Shown here in pieces: positions 48,363 through 60,028 of a DNA stretch of 64,000 nucleotides; the first letter of the stretch is position 1, and every line of letters begins with the position of its first letter. This stretch comes from Camelus bactrianus (taxonomy: Eukaryota > Chordata > Mammalia > Artiodactyla > Camelidae), in the NCBI RefSeq assembly GCF_048773025.1, contig NC_133552.1, positions 19,831,001 to 19,895,000 of the forward strand. The letters are read 5' to 3'. Under the pieces are notes generated by a model. It had not been told where the DNA came from. It did not search any database and saw only the letters and a program-made list of their open reading frames with translations. The translations under genes were made by a program, and so were the position numbers.

Positions 48363-50184
48363 TTTTAATCCTCTTTTCGTTGCTGGATGGTGTCTCCTTT
48401 AAAATAATCAATATGATCACACGGAGCTAGAGAGTGAGGAGAGCAGTAGAGAATTCGATGAATTAGACTTGAAGCCTGATTTTGGAACTAACACAACACA
48501 GAAACTAACACAGTGCCTGTCAATGTTTGACACAGAGTAGTAGCCCAGTAAATGTGTGTGCAGTGTGTATGTGTGGTGTATTCATTCTGAGTTGCTTGCT
48601 TCAACTTTAAAACGGAGAAACTAACATTCTTCACAGGTTATATCAGGATAAATAATGAGCTAATAAATGGAAAAGTTCTTTTTTAGATTCTCAACCCTCC
48701 TGTAGAGCACATTTATATTACCTGTAAAAATGTTACCCTCTCACTGTTACAAGACTAAATTTGCAGATCCAGATTATCCAGTAGGCTATTGTTAACTTGT
48801 CAAATAATAGCTATAAAAAAAATTTAGGATTTCCAGTGTGGAATGATCACATCTGGCCCTGAAATCATGTAAAAGCAAATGGGTAGGAGAGGTTTTATAG
48901 AGAAGGAAACAGGTTCAGAGGAGACCAGTAATTCGCTCATTCGCTTAAAGGTCATGTACCCTTTAAGAATAAGAGACAATACAGGTACATTTCTTGTTTA
49001 AAATTCCCCAAGTCCCAGTGTCAGTCATCTCTTTAGAGTATGGTTTAAATACAGTTTAGAATACAGCCAGAATTAAACACTGGTCTGAAGCACAGATTGT
49101 TGATGGTACCTGAGAACTCATCTACCTCTTACATTTATAACAGGATACATTTGATTGCTTCATTTATTTCCCCAGGGGCTTAAAACTCAACCTTCGCATT
49201 TCATAAGCCAGAAGCACGTGTCACTTGGATTAAATACACCCTGGAAAGGGATAACAGCATGATGACCCAAGGTCTTTTGCTTCACAAAAAGCATTGCTGA
49301 CAAACACAACTAGGAAATAGAAAACACCGTGTTTTGTTTGGGTCTTAACTTTGTTTTCATGGCCAGATTCTGCATGAGTATGCAAGGCTTTGCGACAAAG
49401 TCTGTTGGATTGTTTTAACCTGAACGGAGCCCCCAAACCTTTATTGGATACTGACATTGTACAAACGGTACCACTTTCCTAGCATTTTAGGTGTCTTGCC
49501 TACATTATAGCCATGATAATTTATTGAAAGCAACAGGGACTTAGGGTGAGGTGGGTTTTCTCTTCAAAATGCTTTATTTTTCACAACATGGTGCCACAAA
49601 GCCCATCTCACTGATGTGATGTACCTGTCCTCCAGCCAAAAGACCAGGGTGAACTTTTGGGGTCCGCTGCACAGGGTCTGAATGAAACCATACTCTGACA
49701 TGCAGACACACCACATATGTATTTGGAAGGAGTTCCAAAAGCACTGTTTAAATAATTAGACATTTCTGACATCAATAAACAATTTTTATACCTTTACTCT
49801 CCCCACATTCTCCTGAAGAGTGTCAGGCATTAAATCTACTCCCATAGCCTGTGTTTTAGTACATTCTGGGTACACATTTCATTATCCTTCCCTCACAGAC
49901 CAGCTGACGCGTCTTCTGCTGTACACTACAACACCTACTCTATCACAAAAAAGCCCAAATTGTCATTCTGCTTGCATACAGCCTTGTGGTCTTAGCCTCA
50001 TGTTCTGAGAAATGACCTACTAGAAGCAATCTGAAATAAAAGTTCAAGACTTCTCCCTATATGTTGTCTATTTTTCAGCCTTCTAAGCCATCTCTTCTAT
50101 TACAGTTTAGTGACTTCTCTCTAATGTCTTTCTGGACAAAAAGCAAACCAAGAGCTGTTCCTAAAGATGCCGAGAAGGATGACT
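48363..50184. other. Unassigned intergenic sequence
   Basis: No gene recognised. A TG-rich spot at about 48556-48580 and a weak MIR-like bit at about 48890-48960 are the only marks. Confidence 0.4.
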
Positions 50185-50365
50185 TACTAGCTGGAGGTTT
50201 CTTCATCTGCACAGATCCCCAAGCCTTGGCTGTACACTGGAATCCCTGGCAAGCCTTCAAGACTCCCGATGTCCAGGCTGGACCCCTGATCAGTTAAATC
50301 TGGCTTCTGGCGTGGCCCCAAGCCCCAGTGATTCCAAGGTATAACCAACATTGAGAACTATGCAG
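50185..50365. repeat. Possible hAT-type (MER) fragment
   Basis: cttggctgtacactggaatc, then ggcccca, ccagtgattccaagg and attgagaacta follow the pattern of a non-autonomous hAT remnant. Weak. Confidence 0.35.
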
Positions 50366-50689
50366 CTAGAAGATAAAGAGCTGGTTTACCAGCTGCTAGT
50401 CAACAGCTTTTCCACCTTGTCTGTCACCCTGTTCCTGGTTGGAGTTGAGATTTGGAGATTCAGATGTGTTTGTTTGTTCTTCCATTTCAGCGTTGACCCC
50501 ACACCACTGGAACATCAGCCTGGTTCACTGGATACCTGTATATTTGTTCTATCTGACCAGCCTGGACCTGGAGTGAGCAGGGAGAGAATTCTAATTCTCC
50601 TTTGATATCTTTTCTCCTCTTCTTCTATAGTGACAACATTGCTTCTATAATCTAAAGCGAGGGGATGGGACATCCAAACTCCCTTTTCT

Positions 50690-51195
50690 GTCTATCACAC
50701 CCTAGGTAAATTCATCCAATCATGTCACTTTGAATACACACTATATGCCGATGAGGTCCAAATTTATATCTTCAGTCTGGACATCTCCCTTGACACCCCA
50801 CTGGGCTTGAACAATTTACTCTCTTTGGGTATCTAGGATGCTGTTAAAACTTAACATGTCCAAAAGCGAGCTCACGTCCCCCTCACAGCCATCCCCAATT
50901 TAGCTGATGTCAACTCCATCTTTCTAGCTACTAATGCCAAAATATTTGATATCATCTTTATTTCTGTACAATTCTCATCCAACCTGTGCTTGTCCATCCT
51001 ACTTTCAAATTCCTGTTCATTACCCTTTAAAAAATTATCCCAGAATCTAGCCATTTCTCATTACCTCTCCTGCCGTCATGCTGGCCAAAGCCACCATCAT
51101 TTCTCATCTGGATTATCTCCATACCCTCTCTACTTTCCCCCTTGCTTTCTTCCTTGATTTCCTTCAGTCTGTCCTAAATAATCATTGGAGGCCAC
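50690..51195 (+). repeat. L2 LINE fragment (ORF2 end)
   Basis: aacttaacatgtccaaaagc, gatgtcaactccatctttct, ccaaagccaccatcatttct, catctggattatctcc: the L2 ORF2 end on the plus strand. Old. Confidence 0.8.
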
Positions 51196-51770
51196 CTTGG
51201 AGGCTAGCTACCATGGTATGCCCATTGGTCCCCAAAGATTCATATCTCTTCCACGTGAATAATATATTCACCACCTCCCAAACCCCTACAAGTCTCATTC
51301 CATTAGATCATCAGCTCAAATCTAGAGTCTCGTCACCTAATTTAGGTCTGGTGCACGTGAGGCTCCTCACATGTAGTTACTTAGGTATAGCGCCTCCAGT
51401 GTAGTTTCTCTTGACCTGAAGACCTAGAAAGTAAAGGGACAAGTCATCTGCCCCCAATATATCCAACATAAAATGGTGGGATATGCATCCGATAACCAGG
51501 ATAGATACCCTGTTCAAACGGGAAAAATAGAAGGCAAGTAGGTGTCACTGGGCTATAGCAATTCTGAAATCCAGCGGTGTACAGATGGGCATTTCCTCCA
51601 TAAGGACTCAAAACCTTCCTCCATTAGGCCTCGTAACTCTCCATGGCATTTCTTTACACCCTCTGGGGTTCAACTTCTGTCCTTTGAGTCACCTTTCCTC
51701 TTCCATGATAGGTCTCCCATGTGTGCAGTTGTGTAGTTTTTTCAGACTGACTCCTGTCAGTACAAAACTT
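51196..51770. repeat. Old repeat, family not assigned
   Basis: Contains attcaccacctcccaaaccc, agatcatcagctcaaatcta and gagtctcgtcacctaattta, the pattern of a common old mammalian repeat that I could not name. Open frames of up to 138 codons here look accidental. Confidence 0.35.
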
Positions 51771-52030
51771 TTTTTTTTTTTTCATTTTGTAACATATCTA
51801 TCTCTTTCAGTCCAAACTGGTGGTGTTTCTGCAAATACAGTTCTCTCAAATGGCCTGAGGTTTTTGTTTGTTTGTTTGTTTTTAAATGAATCTTATTTGG
51901 GTTATTCCACTGGACAGAAAACACATCTTGGCTTTTGTCTTGAAGGACAAACTTTGAAGGACAACACTCTTAAGCTTCTGAAACTTTTATTCTTTGAATG
52001 ATTCCCAGAGATATTTATTACCTTAGATCA

Positions 52031-52151
52031 GTCTTTTCTTTCTTTTTCTTATAGTAACTTTATTTATATTTCATGGAGGTACTGGGGACTGAATCCAGGA
52101 CCTGGCACATGCTAAGCATGTGATCTACCATTGAGCTATACCCTCCCCCCC
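52031..52151 (-). mobile_element. Camelid tRNA-derived SINE (vic-1 type)
   Basis: Reverse SINE with a T-rich tail, catggaggtactggggactg, reverse boxes and ctataccctcccccc. Exact 11-bp target-site duplication ACCTTAGATCA at 52020-52030 and 52152-52162. Confidence 0.93.
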
Positions 52152-52269
52152 ACCTTAGATCATTCTGATGTCTTAGCAAAGGAATTAATAGCCACTCTCT
52201 CAGCTTCCTCTTTAGATGAGGCTTTCATGATGGTGTTCTGATTTGAGCTCTTCAAAAACTCATTTCTTA

Positions 52270-52770
52270 CTACTTGGCCATAAAGAAGAATAAAATATTG
52301 CCATTTGCAGCAGCATGGATGGACCTGGAGATCGTCATTCTAAGTGAAGTAAGCCAGAAAGAGAAAGAAAAATACCATAAGATATCACTCGTATGTGGAA
52401 TCTAATAAAAATACCCAAAAACAAAAACAGAAAGAAAGAGAGAGAGAAAAGAAGGCACTAATGAACTCATCTACGAAACAGAAACAGACTCACAGACATA
52501 GTAAACAATCTTATGGTTACCAGGGGAAAGCAGGTGGAAAGAAATAAACTTGGAAGTTTGAGATTTGCAAATGTTAACCACTATATATTTAAAAATAGAT
52601 AACAAATTTCTTCGGTATAGCACAGTGAACTATATTTAATAACTTGTAATAACCTTTAATGAAAAAGAATATGAAAATGAATATATGTATATATATATAT
52701 ATGAATGGGCCATTGTGCTATACACCAGAAACTGACATATTGTAACTGACTATACTTCAGTAAAAAAGAA
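52270..52770 (+). mobile_element. L1 LINE insertion, 5'-truncated
   Basis: About 500 bp: the ORF2 end (atttgcagcagcatggatgg, agtgaagtaagccagaaaga), 3' UTR (tagcacagtgaactatattt) and an A-rich tail. Exact 16-bp target-site duplication AAAAACTCATTTCTTA at 52254-52269 and 52771-52786. Young by eye. It shares its 3' end with 7402-8480. Confidence 0.94.
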
Positions 52771-53339
52771 AAAAACTCATTTCTTAAATTTAGCTTAGTT
52801 TGCCATTTAAGAGAGAATTTCCCAAACCAGCAAGTCCTGACTCCTTTTTAATAATCCTTCATTTAAGTTATCTCTCCCCTCTCATATTTTATTATAAACA
52901 GCAAAAATAAATTAGGCAGGATCTTCAGCATTCTGCCTGGTAATCTCCTTGGCAGTTCATTAGGTAAATTTTCTAGTGTCCACATTTTCTGTAGGCAGCA
53001 GTGTTGCTAGGCTAGCTACCACGGTGTAACAAAGATCCCTTATTCTCCAGTTCCTGATAACATTTCCCTTCATCTTTCACTGGCAGCCTCCTCAAAGCCT
53101 AATAGGCTTACTCTAACAGTCTATTTAATGGTCCTAAACTTGCACTATCTTTTCCCTCAAAGTCCTTCCAGCTCCTGCTCTCTGTTCCAAAGCCAAACCC
53201 ATGTTATCAATTTTTGTTAAACTGTACCACATTGCCAGGTACTAAAGTCTGTATTAATTCCCACTGCTGCATTACATTTAGTCCGAATTTGGGGTAGGAA
53301 GCAAGAATCACTGCAGGCCATCTTGAAATCTGATTACTT

Positions 53340-53515
53340 AACAATATTTAACACACTACATATATTATTTATTTTGTTAGTTGTCAAGAATGAAAGCTTT
53401 ATTATGGCAGGGCTTTTTGATGGGTTGATGCACTTGTTTATTCCCAGTGCCTGGAACAGTGTCTGGTACATACTAGGTACTCAACAAATAAGTTTTCAAT
53501 GACTGGATTAAGACT
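53340..53515 (+). repeat. L2 3' tail fragment
   Basis: gtttattcccagtgcctgga, cagtgtctggtacatactag, gtactcaacaaataagtttt. Old. Confidence 0.7.
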
Positions 53516-53576
53516 ACAATTTTTGGGAGAAAAAAAAAAAGACTAAATTTTTGGTTTGGATCCCATCACTGCCACC

Positions 53577-53620
53577 AACAAAACAAAACAAGAATAAAAA
53601 CAAAACAAAACAAAAACCTC
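53577..53620 (+). repeat. AAAAC-type simple repeat
   Basis: Repeated ACAAAACAAA units on the plus strand, interrupted. Confidence 0.8.
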
Positions 53621-54139
53621 CCCCTACGCCCCCCTAAAGCCAAAGGGAACCAAAGGAGGAAAAAAGTTACATCTCTTGTAACTGGGTTTGGCATATAACT
53701 AAATTTTGACCAGTGAAATGTCAGCAGAAGTGATAAGTGCAATCTCTAGGTGCATACTTAAAGGGATTGGACTTGTCCTCCAGTTTCGTTTTCTTCCTCA
53801 TCACTGGCTGGATTATTTATGCAGTAGATGAAGATAAGAGAATCACCCTAGAGAAGGCAGAGCAACACAGTAGAAGCCTGGACCCTTGAAGTCATAGAGT
53901 CACTATATAGCCCTGGCTTTGTGCATGTCAGGACTGGCATATAAGAGCAGCTTCTCAGATGTTTAGATCACAATTAATATTGCAGCTAAATCTATAATCT
54001 AACCAATACAAGTCACATGAGTGAGGGAGGCTAGATAGAAGTACAATGACACCTGAAAATGGCCTGAGGAAGAAACATAATGGCCTAATACTATTTAGAA
54101 GGTGACAATATAGACCCCCTATTATACGATAGTACACTG

Positions 54140-54575
54140 TAGGAGCTTACGACAGTTTATGAATCTATTGTTGATAGACATATGAGCTGTTTCTAGTTTT
54201 ACACTCCCATGAATGATGCTCATATGAACATTCTTGTGCATGACTTGGTGAACACATATACAAGTGTGGAATGGCTGGAAAAGAAAATATTCAGCCTCAG
54301 GTGATTTTGCCAAATAGTATTCCAAACAGGTTGTACTAATTTACAAGCCCACTAGCAGAACATGAGAATTTTGGTTGTTTCACGTCCTTGCTCACGATAG
54401 TTTTTCCTCTTTCATTTTAGCCATTCTGTTGAGTGTGTCTGGAGGTATCTCATTGTAATATTAATTTGTACTTCCCCCATGACAAATGAAGTGGGACTCC
54501 TTTTCGTATATTTATTAGACATTTGGATATCTTTTTTCGTTTGTAAAGTGCTTGTTCGAGTATATTGACCAGCTC
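54140..54575 (-). repeat. Old L1 fragment (L1M group)
   Basis: Reverse L1 3' part: gatgctcatatgaacattct, gattttgccaaatagtattc, ccattctgttgagtgtgtct, ggaggtatctcattgtaata, agacatttggatatc. Strongly diverged, so far older than the L1 at 52270. Confidence 0.75.
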
Positions 54576-54599
54576 ACTTTATTTTTTGAGTTTAAATAA

Positions 54600-54815
54600 T
54601 TTATTGAGTACACTACATTGCATACATGGTACTGAACACTTTGTACTTACCTAATGTATATAACAACACTATTCAGTAGGTCTTATAACTCTCATTCTCA
54701 TTTTACAGTTGAAGAAACTGAGGCCCTGAGATGTTCAGTAATCCACCCAAAGCCTCTCAGTTGTAAGTGGTAGAGCCAAGATGTAAACACAGACCTATCT
54801 GACAGCCTAAAGTTT
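54600..54815 (-). repeat. MIR SINE
   Basis: Nearly whole reverse MIR: ttgagtacactacattgc, ctcattttacagttgaagaa, actgaggccctgagatg, cagttgtaagtggtagagcc. Confidence 0.8.
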
Positions 54816-55414
54816 GAACAGCAAACCCTTGGTAGATACGTTTAAGGCTCACTCTCTCTTTCCTTGGACTTCATGTTACTTCATTATCTTAACCACTTTC
54901 AGGGATTGTCTTACTGGTACCTCAAGGAAAGGAGCCACATAGTAGATGGGCTACTGAGGACCACTCAGAAGAGTCCTGAACTCCGACCTGTGCAGTATAC
55001 CTATGGGGAATCCCAACCCCAAGTCACACAAGTCAAGTCAAATAGGAGAACCTTGGGTTTTATCCATAGAAATAGAAGTCTTGTCAGCTTCCAGAAGGTA
55101 TTAGGGATGGAACAGTGTCACAAAATGTCTATGAGGTGCTCAGTACCATCCAGTTATGCCAATGGAGTTCCAGCTTCACTGGGGACTATACTTCTGGGCC
55201 AGGCATTTATGCGTTGGGAGGTAAAACCATATACTGCTTTATTTCTATTCTGAACGGGATTTCAAGATAAAACACACTAAGGATATAGCTCTGTAATGTT
55301 TTAGCAATTGAAAGCCAAGAGCTGCTGGAACTGAAGTTAAGAACGCTTTGAGGACAAATTTAAGTATTATTAGAAAACATATAAAGCTCTTGCTTCGACA
55401 CCTCAAAAAATAAC
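54816..55414. other. Unassigned sequence with a 129-codon open frame
   Basis: No repeat recognised. An open frame at 54864-55253 (+) starts MDFMLLHYLNHF. It shows no domain, signal peptide or similarity that I know, and is about the length expected by chance for the longest frame in a window like this. Confidence 0.35.
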
Positions 55415-55640
55415 TTCCATTTATATGGCATCAAGGTGCAATTTATGAACCACTTTCACATACGTTATCTCACCTGGCCCTCACAAACCCCTAACGGTAG
55501 ATTGGACAGGTGGTAGTATTACGATTAATAATTCCATCTTACAAATGAAGCATCCAAAGCTCAGAGAGTTTTAGTGTTTGCCTGGGGTCACAAAACTCTT
55601 GAATGGCTCTGCCTGGTCTCAAGGTCAGGTCTTTTGTCTT
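55415..55640 (-). repeat. MIR SINE fragment
   Basis: atacgttatctcacctggcc, aattccatcttacaaatgaa, gcctggggtcacaaaactc. Diverged. Confidence 0.7.
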
Positions 55641-56479
55641 TTTCCTCTGCTCCCCACATTCTCTTACAGACCTGGTGATATTTACAAAGGACTGTGAATG
55701 CGCACACAAGAGTTAAAGCATCAGAGCAACTAGGAGTTCCCTAAGAAGGGGCACTTTTGGAAAAGGCACAGTGGCTGGGTGAAAAAAAGACAGTCCTCTG
55801 GAGAGTTTCCATTTGATTCACTTATCACAGCTAAAGAAACAGATCAGGGGAATCTCTCTCCCAAGCCACTGACAGAATCTTCAGAAGTTTTTCCAAAGGG
55901 GGATTCCTCTCTCCCTGCAGCTGGTAGAGGTCTTGTGACAGCTACTACACAGTGTTAGAACCCAGAGGTGCAAGCAACTACCTATTCCTCAGATTTGAAT
56001 TTACAAACCAAGAAATTCTGCCAGCTGCCAAAAGATAGGAAACATGGAAAGCACATTTCTACAGCCCTCATTTCCCCAAGTGACAGTGCACATTGTCACC
56101 AGCAAAATAGAGGGGACAGGTGTACAGCTTTCCATTCTTAAGCAGAATTCTTTGTGCTACACTATGAAGCTCACTATTTTAACGCTGCTAAAGAAAAGGA
56201 ATTTGAACCCAAATTAACATGTCTGCTATTCATGAAAATTTGACATGTTGTATAAATTACTGTCATTGTATAGATCATTTGATCATGTAATTATAGAGAT
56301 GCATATTGGAGCATTAAGGTTTTTATTAATGTCGATTCTGTTAAGTTTAGCAACTTTGACCAAATCGTGTCGGAAAATAATATGCAGCTGCTCATTGGGA
56401 AAATTATAGTAATTGAGGTGCATTCCAAATCCTGAATTTTATCAAAAAATATATTTTGTCACAATCATCTTGCAAAATG

Positions 56480-56620
56480 TAAAAAGCTAGATATGGACTC
56501 CAGAAGACCTAAATTCAAGTTCTGATTCTGTCACTAATTTGCTACGTGATTTTGACAAGTCACTTTACCGAAGTGTCTGTTTCCTAAAATGAGGTGGTAG
56601 TTAGATAATCTGAAACATGG
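56480..56620 (+). repeat. MIR SINE fragment
   Basis: cagaagacctaaattcaagt, ctgattctgtcactaatttg, gattttgacaagtcacttta: the 5' and core parts of MIR. Confidence 0.75.
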
Positions 56621-56818
56621 AGCTAGAATAACAAGCAAGGTTCTATCTGTTCCCCTCTGTGGCTCTGGGGTCTGACAGACTGAGTGGCATGTGTTTATCA
56701 TTCAATAAATATTTCTTACATGAACGTAAGGTAATTTATTACTGCAGCATTCAATGATTTTGTGGTATACATGTGAAGAAATTTCTAAAGAATATGAAAT
56801 TGTCATGCTACAAATATG

Positions 56819-56820
<2 letters not shown>

Positions 56821-56855
<35 letters not shown>
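56821..56855 (+). repeat. CA microsatellite
   Basis: A perfect (CA) run of about 17 units, likely polymorphic. Confidence 0.97.
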
Positions 56856-56857
<2 letters not shown>

Positions 56858-57589
56858 AAAATGAGGTGATGCCAAGTGTTTTACATAGCTCCTTTGTTAG
56901 AAAAGAAAAAAAAAGTGTTAAAATAACTGCTGTCCTAAATCTATTGGATTAATCTAACTTTCCACTATAGAATCAAATTTAAGGAAGCACGACTTTGTAG
57001 AATTTTCAGAAACTATTTTCACTGAGACACTTAATGACAAGTAAAAGCTAAGTCTATGTGTCTCTATTTATATATAATTATCCATGCTAATGAAGAAACA
57101 ATCCAATGCAACCAATTTAAAAATCAGATACATATTTCCATTTATTTTCTTGGAACATGCTAATGTTATCATTAGACCTAGACCAAAGTGGTGAAGGTTC
57201 TTTTTGATGTTATTTTATCTTCTCTCATTGGACTAGCTAAAATTCTTCACTATAGCCCTGAATTACTATTTCCTCAAAATGTCTCATTTTACATTTCCCT
57301 TTGCACATCTCTTGGAATCCTCCTCTTTTCACTCAGCTTCCCTCTTCCCCCACCACAATGTCTTTTGCTTAGACTAAACTCCTTTACCTAAAGGAATGAG
57401 GAAATGATCATTTCCCAGAGGCAGTTATATTTGAAAAGAAACCATTTCCTAAGCAAATATCTAATTGGCCCTATTTCAGGCAATTTAACAATCTCAGTCG
57501 GTTGCAGGTGTTCCCCCGGTCCCTTAAAACATATAGGCGATTGTCTAGTTGAGTGTTGCTTCAAACGTTTTGTAATTCTCTCCTTCTCT

Positions 57590-57700
57590 TCCTCTTCTTC
57601 TCCTCCTTCTCCTTCTATTGGGGGTACTGGGGATTGAACCCAGGACCTCATGCATGCTAAATGTGCACTGTACTACCAAGCTATACACCACCATCCTATC
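57590..57700 (-). mobile_element. Camelid tRNA-derived SINE (vic-1 type)
   Basis: Reverse SINE with a CTT-rich tail (cttctcctccttctccttct), gggggtactggggattgaac and a diverged A box half (aagctatacaccaccatcct). An older copy without a clear duplication. Confidence 0.85.
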
Positions 57701-59286
57701 CCCTCCACAAGGGAGATTCTTCAAACTTTCAAAGCTGTGGAATTCCTGCTTCAAACAAAATCAGGCAGCAGTCTAGGGTCTAGAAGAGACAGGGCTAAAG
57801 TGCTCTGGCTGAAGCAGGGATGGGGATCCGGAAGCTTCCCCAGTTGCCTGCTTCTCTCCACCAGCACAGCTGCAGAGGCACATGCCTCAGAACACCCCTG
57901 GTAGGAGGCCAGCCCCTATTCTCATACAAATGCACACACAGAAGGTCAGAGACAGGGTGAAAGCAAGTAGATGATTCACCCTGGAGCATCCTGAAGAAGC
58001 TTGTAGATGTCTATTGCAATAAGAAACAACATTCACATTTTAAAAAACCCTTTGAGAAGGTAGCCAATTGAACTGTGAACAGAGTAAACAATTTAGATTT
58101 TGCCTCTTATCTTCTACTTCTATCTCGTGTTTGAAACTTGGCTGTGTTACATGGTTGTGTTGTAAGATAAACATAGTTAATTAGGTATATTCCTGAAATC
58201 AACTATTACTCTTACCAGCTCCTTTAATAGAACTGGGTTTCCCCTAATTTGGGTTTTCCCTTTTTCAAACTTTGGATTTAATCCAACCACCTAAACAGTT
58301 GCTTTCTCGTCTGAAACAGAAGTTCCTGGAGGGGTTTTCCCAGCAGAGAAGATTTTGAAGATGACCTCCAGAGGGGACCACCCAGACCCACTGTTCACAC
58401 TTCTCACTCCGCAGGCACCTCCGACGCAACAGTTCGCAAGTCAGACTTCTTTCACCTTCTGCCCAAACCTGTCCGTCCTGCTTAATGAGGAATGGTTGGG
58501 CCACCTACCCATTTACAAAGCTAAAAACCTCAAAGTTACCGTAAAAACATCAACCATTAAATTACTGGGGCTCCAAACTAGGTGTATTATGTCCTACACC
58601 ACGTCCTGCCTGCCTTTCATGTTCATTCTTCCATCAGCAGTCAGACAGGTATCTGTCTTTGCCAAGCACCAGTGACACAAGTAAAACAATCCGGCTCCTA
58701 AGTGGCTTGCTGACCAGAAGCTGGGGTGCTCCAGCCGCCCTGCCCCACTGGAGTCAGGTACCCACCTTGTCTGTGTAAACCTCTGACATCCCGCCTCCTT
58801 CTTCTCAATGAATTCCTTGAATTTTGTTGCTTGCTCTCAAATGTTCCTTTTCTTTGAATTATTCCAAGGGCTAATCCCTAGTTTCCCCGAGCATCCACCA
58901 GTCTTACACATTGTCTTGTTCTTTGCCGTATCCCATGGTGGCATTAACGTTTGTTTGCACCTCTAGAATACAGGTGACGTGAGGCGAGAGCCTTCTTTCA
59001 CCTCTGTGCAGCCAGCATTATGACAGCAGTGGTCAACCCAGCACACAGCAGAGTCATCCGGGACCTTTTAAAAAACATGAATGTCAGGACTCGCCCCAGA
59101 CCTACAGGTACAGAACCTTGCAATTCCGTGTTTTAAACAGTTCTCACACCATAGTTGAATCATTGCCCAGTCTTGCACAGAGCAGGTATTTAATCACTAT
59201 TTCTTGAAAGTCTGATCAATTACTTGACAAGGCTGTATGGAGAATCACTTCTGCCTTTCTCTCAGCCTGCTTTTTCTTTGGCTTTT
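57701..59286. other. Unassigned sequence upstream of EPSTI1
   Basis: No gene recognised. A weak hAT-like piece lies at about 59020-59150 (agcacacagcagagtcatcc). Open frames of 80-106 codons near 57.65-58.68 kb have no known product. Confidence 0.4.
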
Positions 59287-59422
59287 TAATTTTTTTTTGG
59301 GGGGGGAGGTAATTAGGTTCACTTATTTATATATATGTTTTAAATGGAGGTGCTGGGGAATTGAACCCAGGACCTCACGCATGCTAAGTACACACTCTCC
59401 ACCGCGCTATACTCTCCCCGCC
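59287..59422 (-). mobile_element. Camelid tRNA-derived SINE (vic-1 type)
   Basis: Reverse SINE with tail motif ggggggaggtaattaggttc, tggaggtgctggggaattga and gcgctatactctccccg. Exact 13-bp target-site duplication TTCTTTGGCTTTT at 59274-59286 and 59423-59435. It is the nearest SINE to EPSTI1, about 600 bp upstream of the ATG. Confidence 0.93.
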
Positions 59423-59898
59423 TTCTTTGGCTTTTGATTTCACTTTCCATTTCCTTTAACTTGAAAGCAATTGTCAAAACCAAACAGCAGTCATTCTTGA
59501 TAAAAGGCAACATTGTGTTTCGATGATTTTAATCGTTGACCTCAACTCTGGCATCTGAAGATTAATACATTGTTCACAGTCTCAGATACCCAGCAGTAAC
59601 CTCATATTAGGGTGACCTTTTAAACAGCCCGTAGAGTGTCTTTCAGGACTTCAGTCCCCTTGTGGCGACTACTCGCTTGCACGAGGTGTCCGTGTCTGAT
59701 CGTAGATAACTTTATCATCGTTGAAGGTGGTTGGGAGACCTCCAACCTACTCACCTGGAGGCGGCCGAGCCAGCGCCCCTCAACATCCCGGGAGGCGCGC
59801 TGCCAGAGCTGTCACCTGCGTTCAGGTCAGAGGTCGCCATAGAGCAGCAGGGCCGGGGAAGTCCCGGGAGGCGGGCGCAGTCTGCAGGCGGTAGCGAG

Positions 59899-59908
59899 AA
59901 TCGAAACT
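59899..59908 (+). promoter_or_regulatory. Candidate IRF/ISRE-type element upstream of EPSTI1
   Basis: AATCGAAACT matches the IRF core AANNGAAA with the usual trailing CT. It lies about 121-130 bp upstream of the EPSTI1 ATG. EPSTI1 is an interferon-stimulated gene, so a promoter-proximal IRF/ISGF3 site is expected. Only one half is close to consensus, and a motif this short also occurs by chance. Confidence 0.5.
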
Positions 59909-59971
59909 CGGCTGTTAAAACCGCGGCCCCCGCCCGTCGGAATCGCATCTCGAGACCCGCGAAGCGTCCCA

Positions 59972-59980
59972 GCCCCGCCC
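59972..59980 (-). promoter_or_regulatory. GC box (Sp1-type) near EPSTI1
   Basis: GCCCCGCCC, a GC box on the minus strand about 50 bp upstream of the EPSTI1 ATG. It may be core-promoter or 5' UTR sequence, depending on the start site. Confidence 0.45.
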
Positions 59981-60028
59981 GCTTCGCTCCCGCAGCAGCA
60001 GCGGCCCCGGCCCCGTGGGCTCTGAACC

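Larger units (their letters stand above)
38110..59750. other. Intergenic region between DNAJC15 and EPSTI1
   Basis: About 21.6 kb between the two CpG islands. No spliced gene or RNA gene is recognised. Repeats fill much of it. Stretches with nothing I can assign are about 38.11-38.87, 42.03-43.45, 46.35-47.03, 48.36-50.18, 51.77-52.02, 52.79-53.34, 55.65-56.48, 56.86-57.59 and 57.70-59.28 kb. Within these, 53.69-54.11 kb looks like a very old repeat of a family I could not name. Confidence 0.7.

Noticed and set aside
51585-52001. 138-codon plus-strand frame
   Set aside because: It overlaps an old unassigned repeat and a T-rich stretch, and the translation is low-complexity Phe/Leu/Ser-rich.
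15860-59422. tRNA-like sequences with A and B boxes
   Set aside because: They are tRNA-derived SINEs with A-rich tails and target-site duplications. None shows a full tRNA fold.
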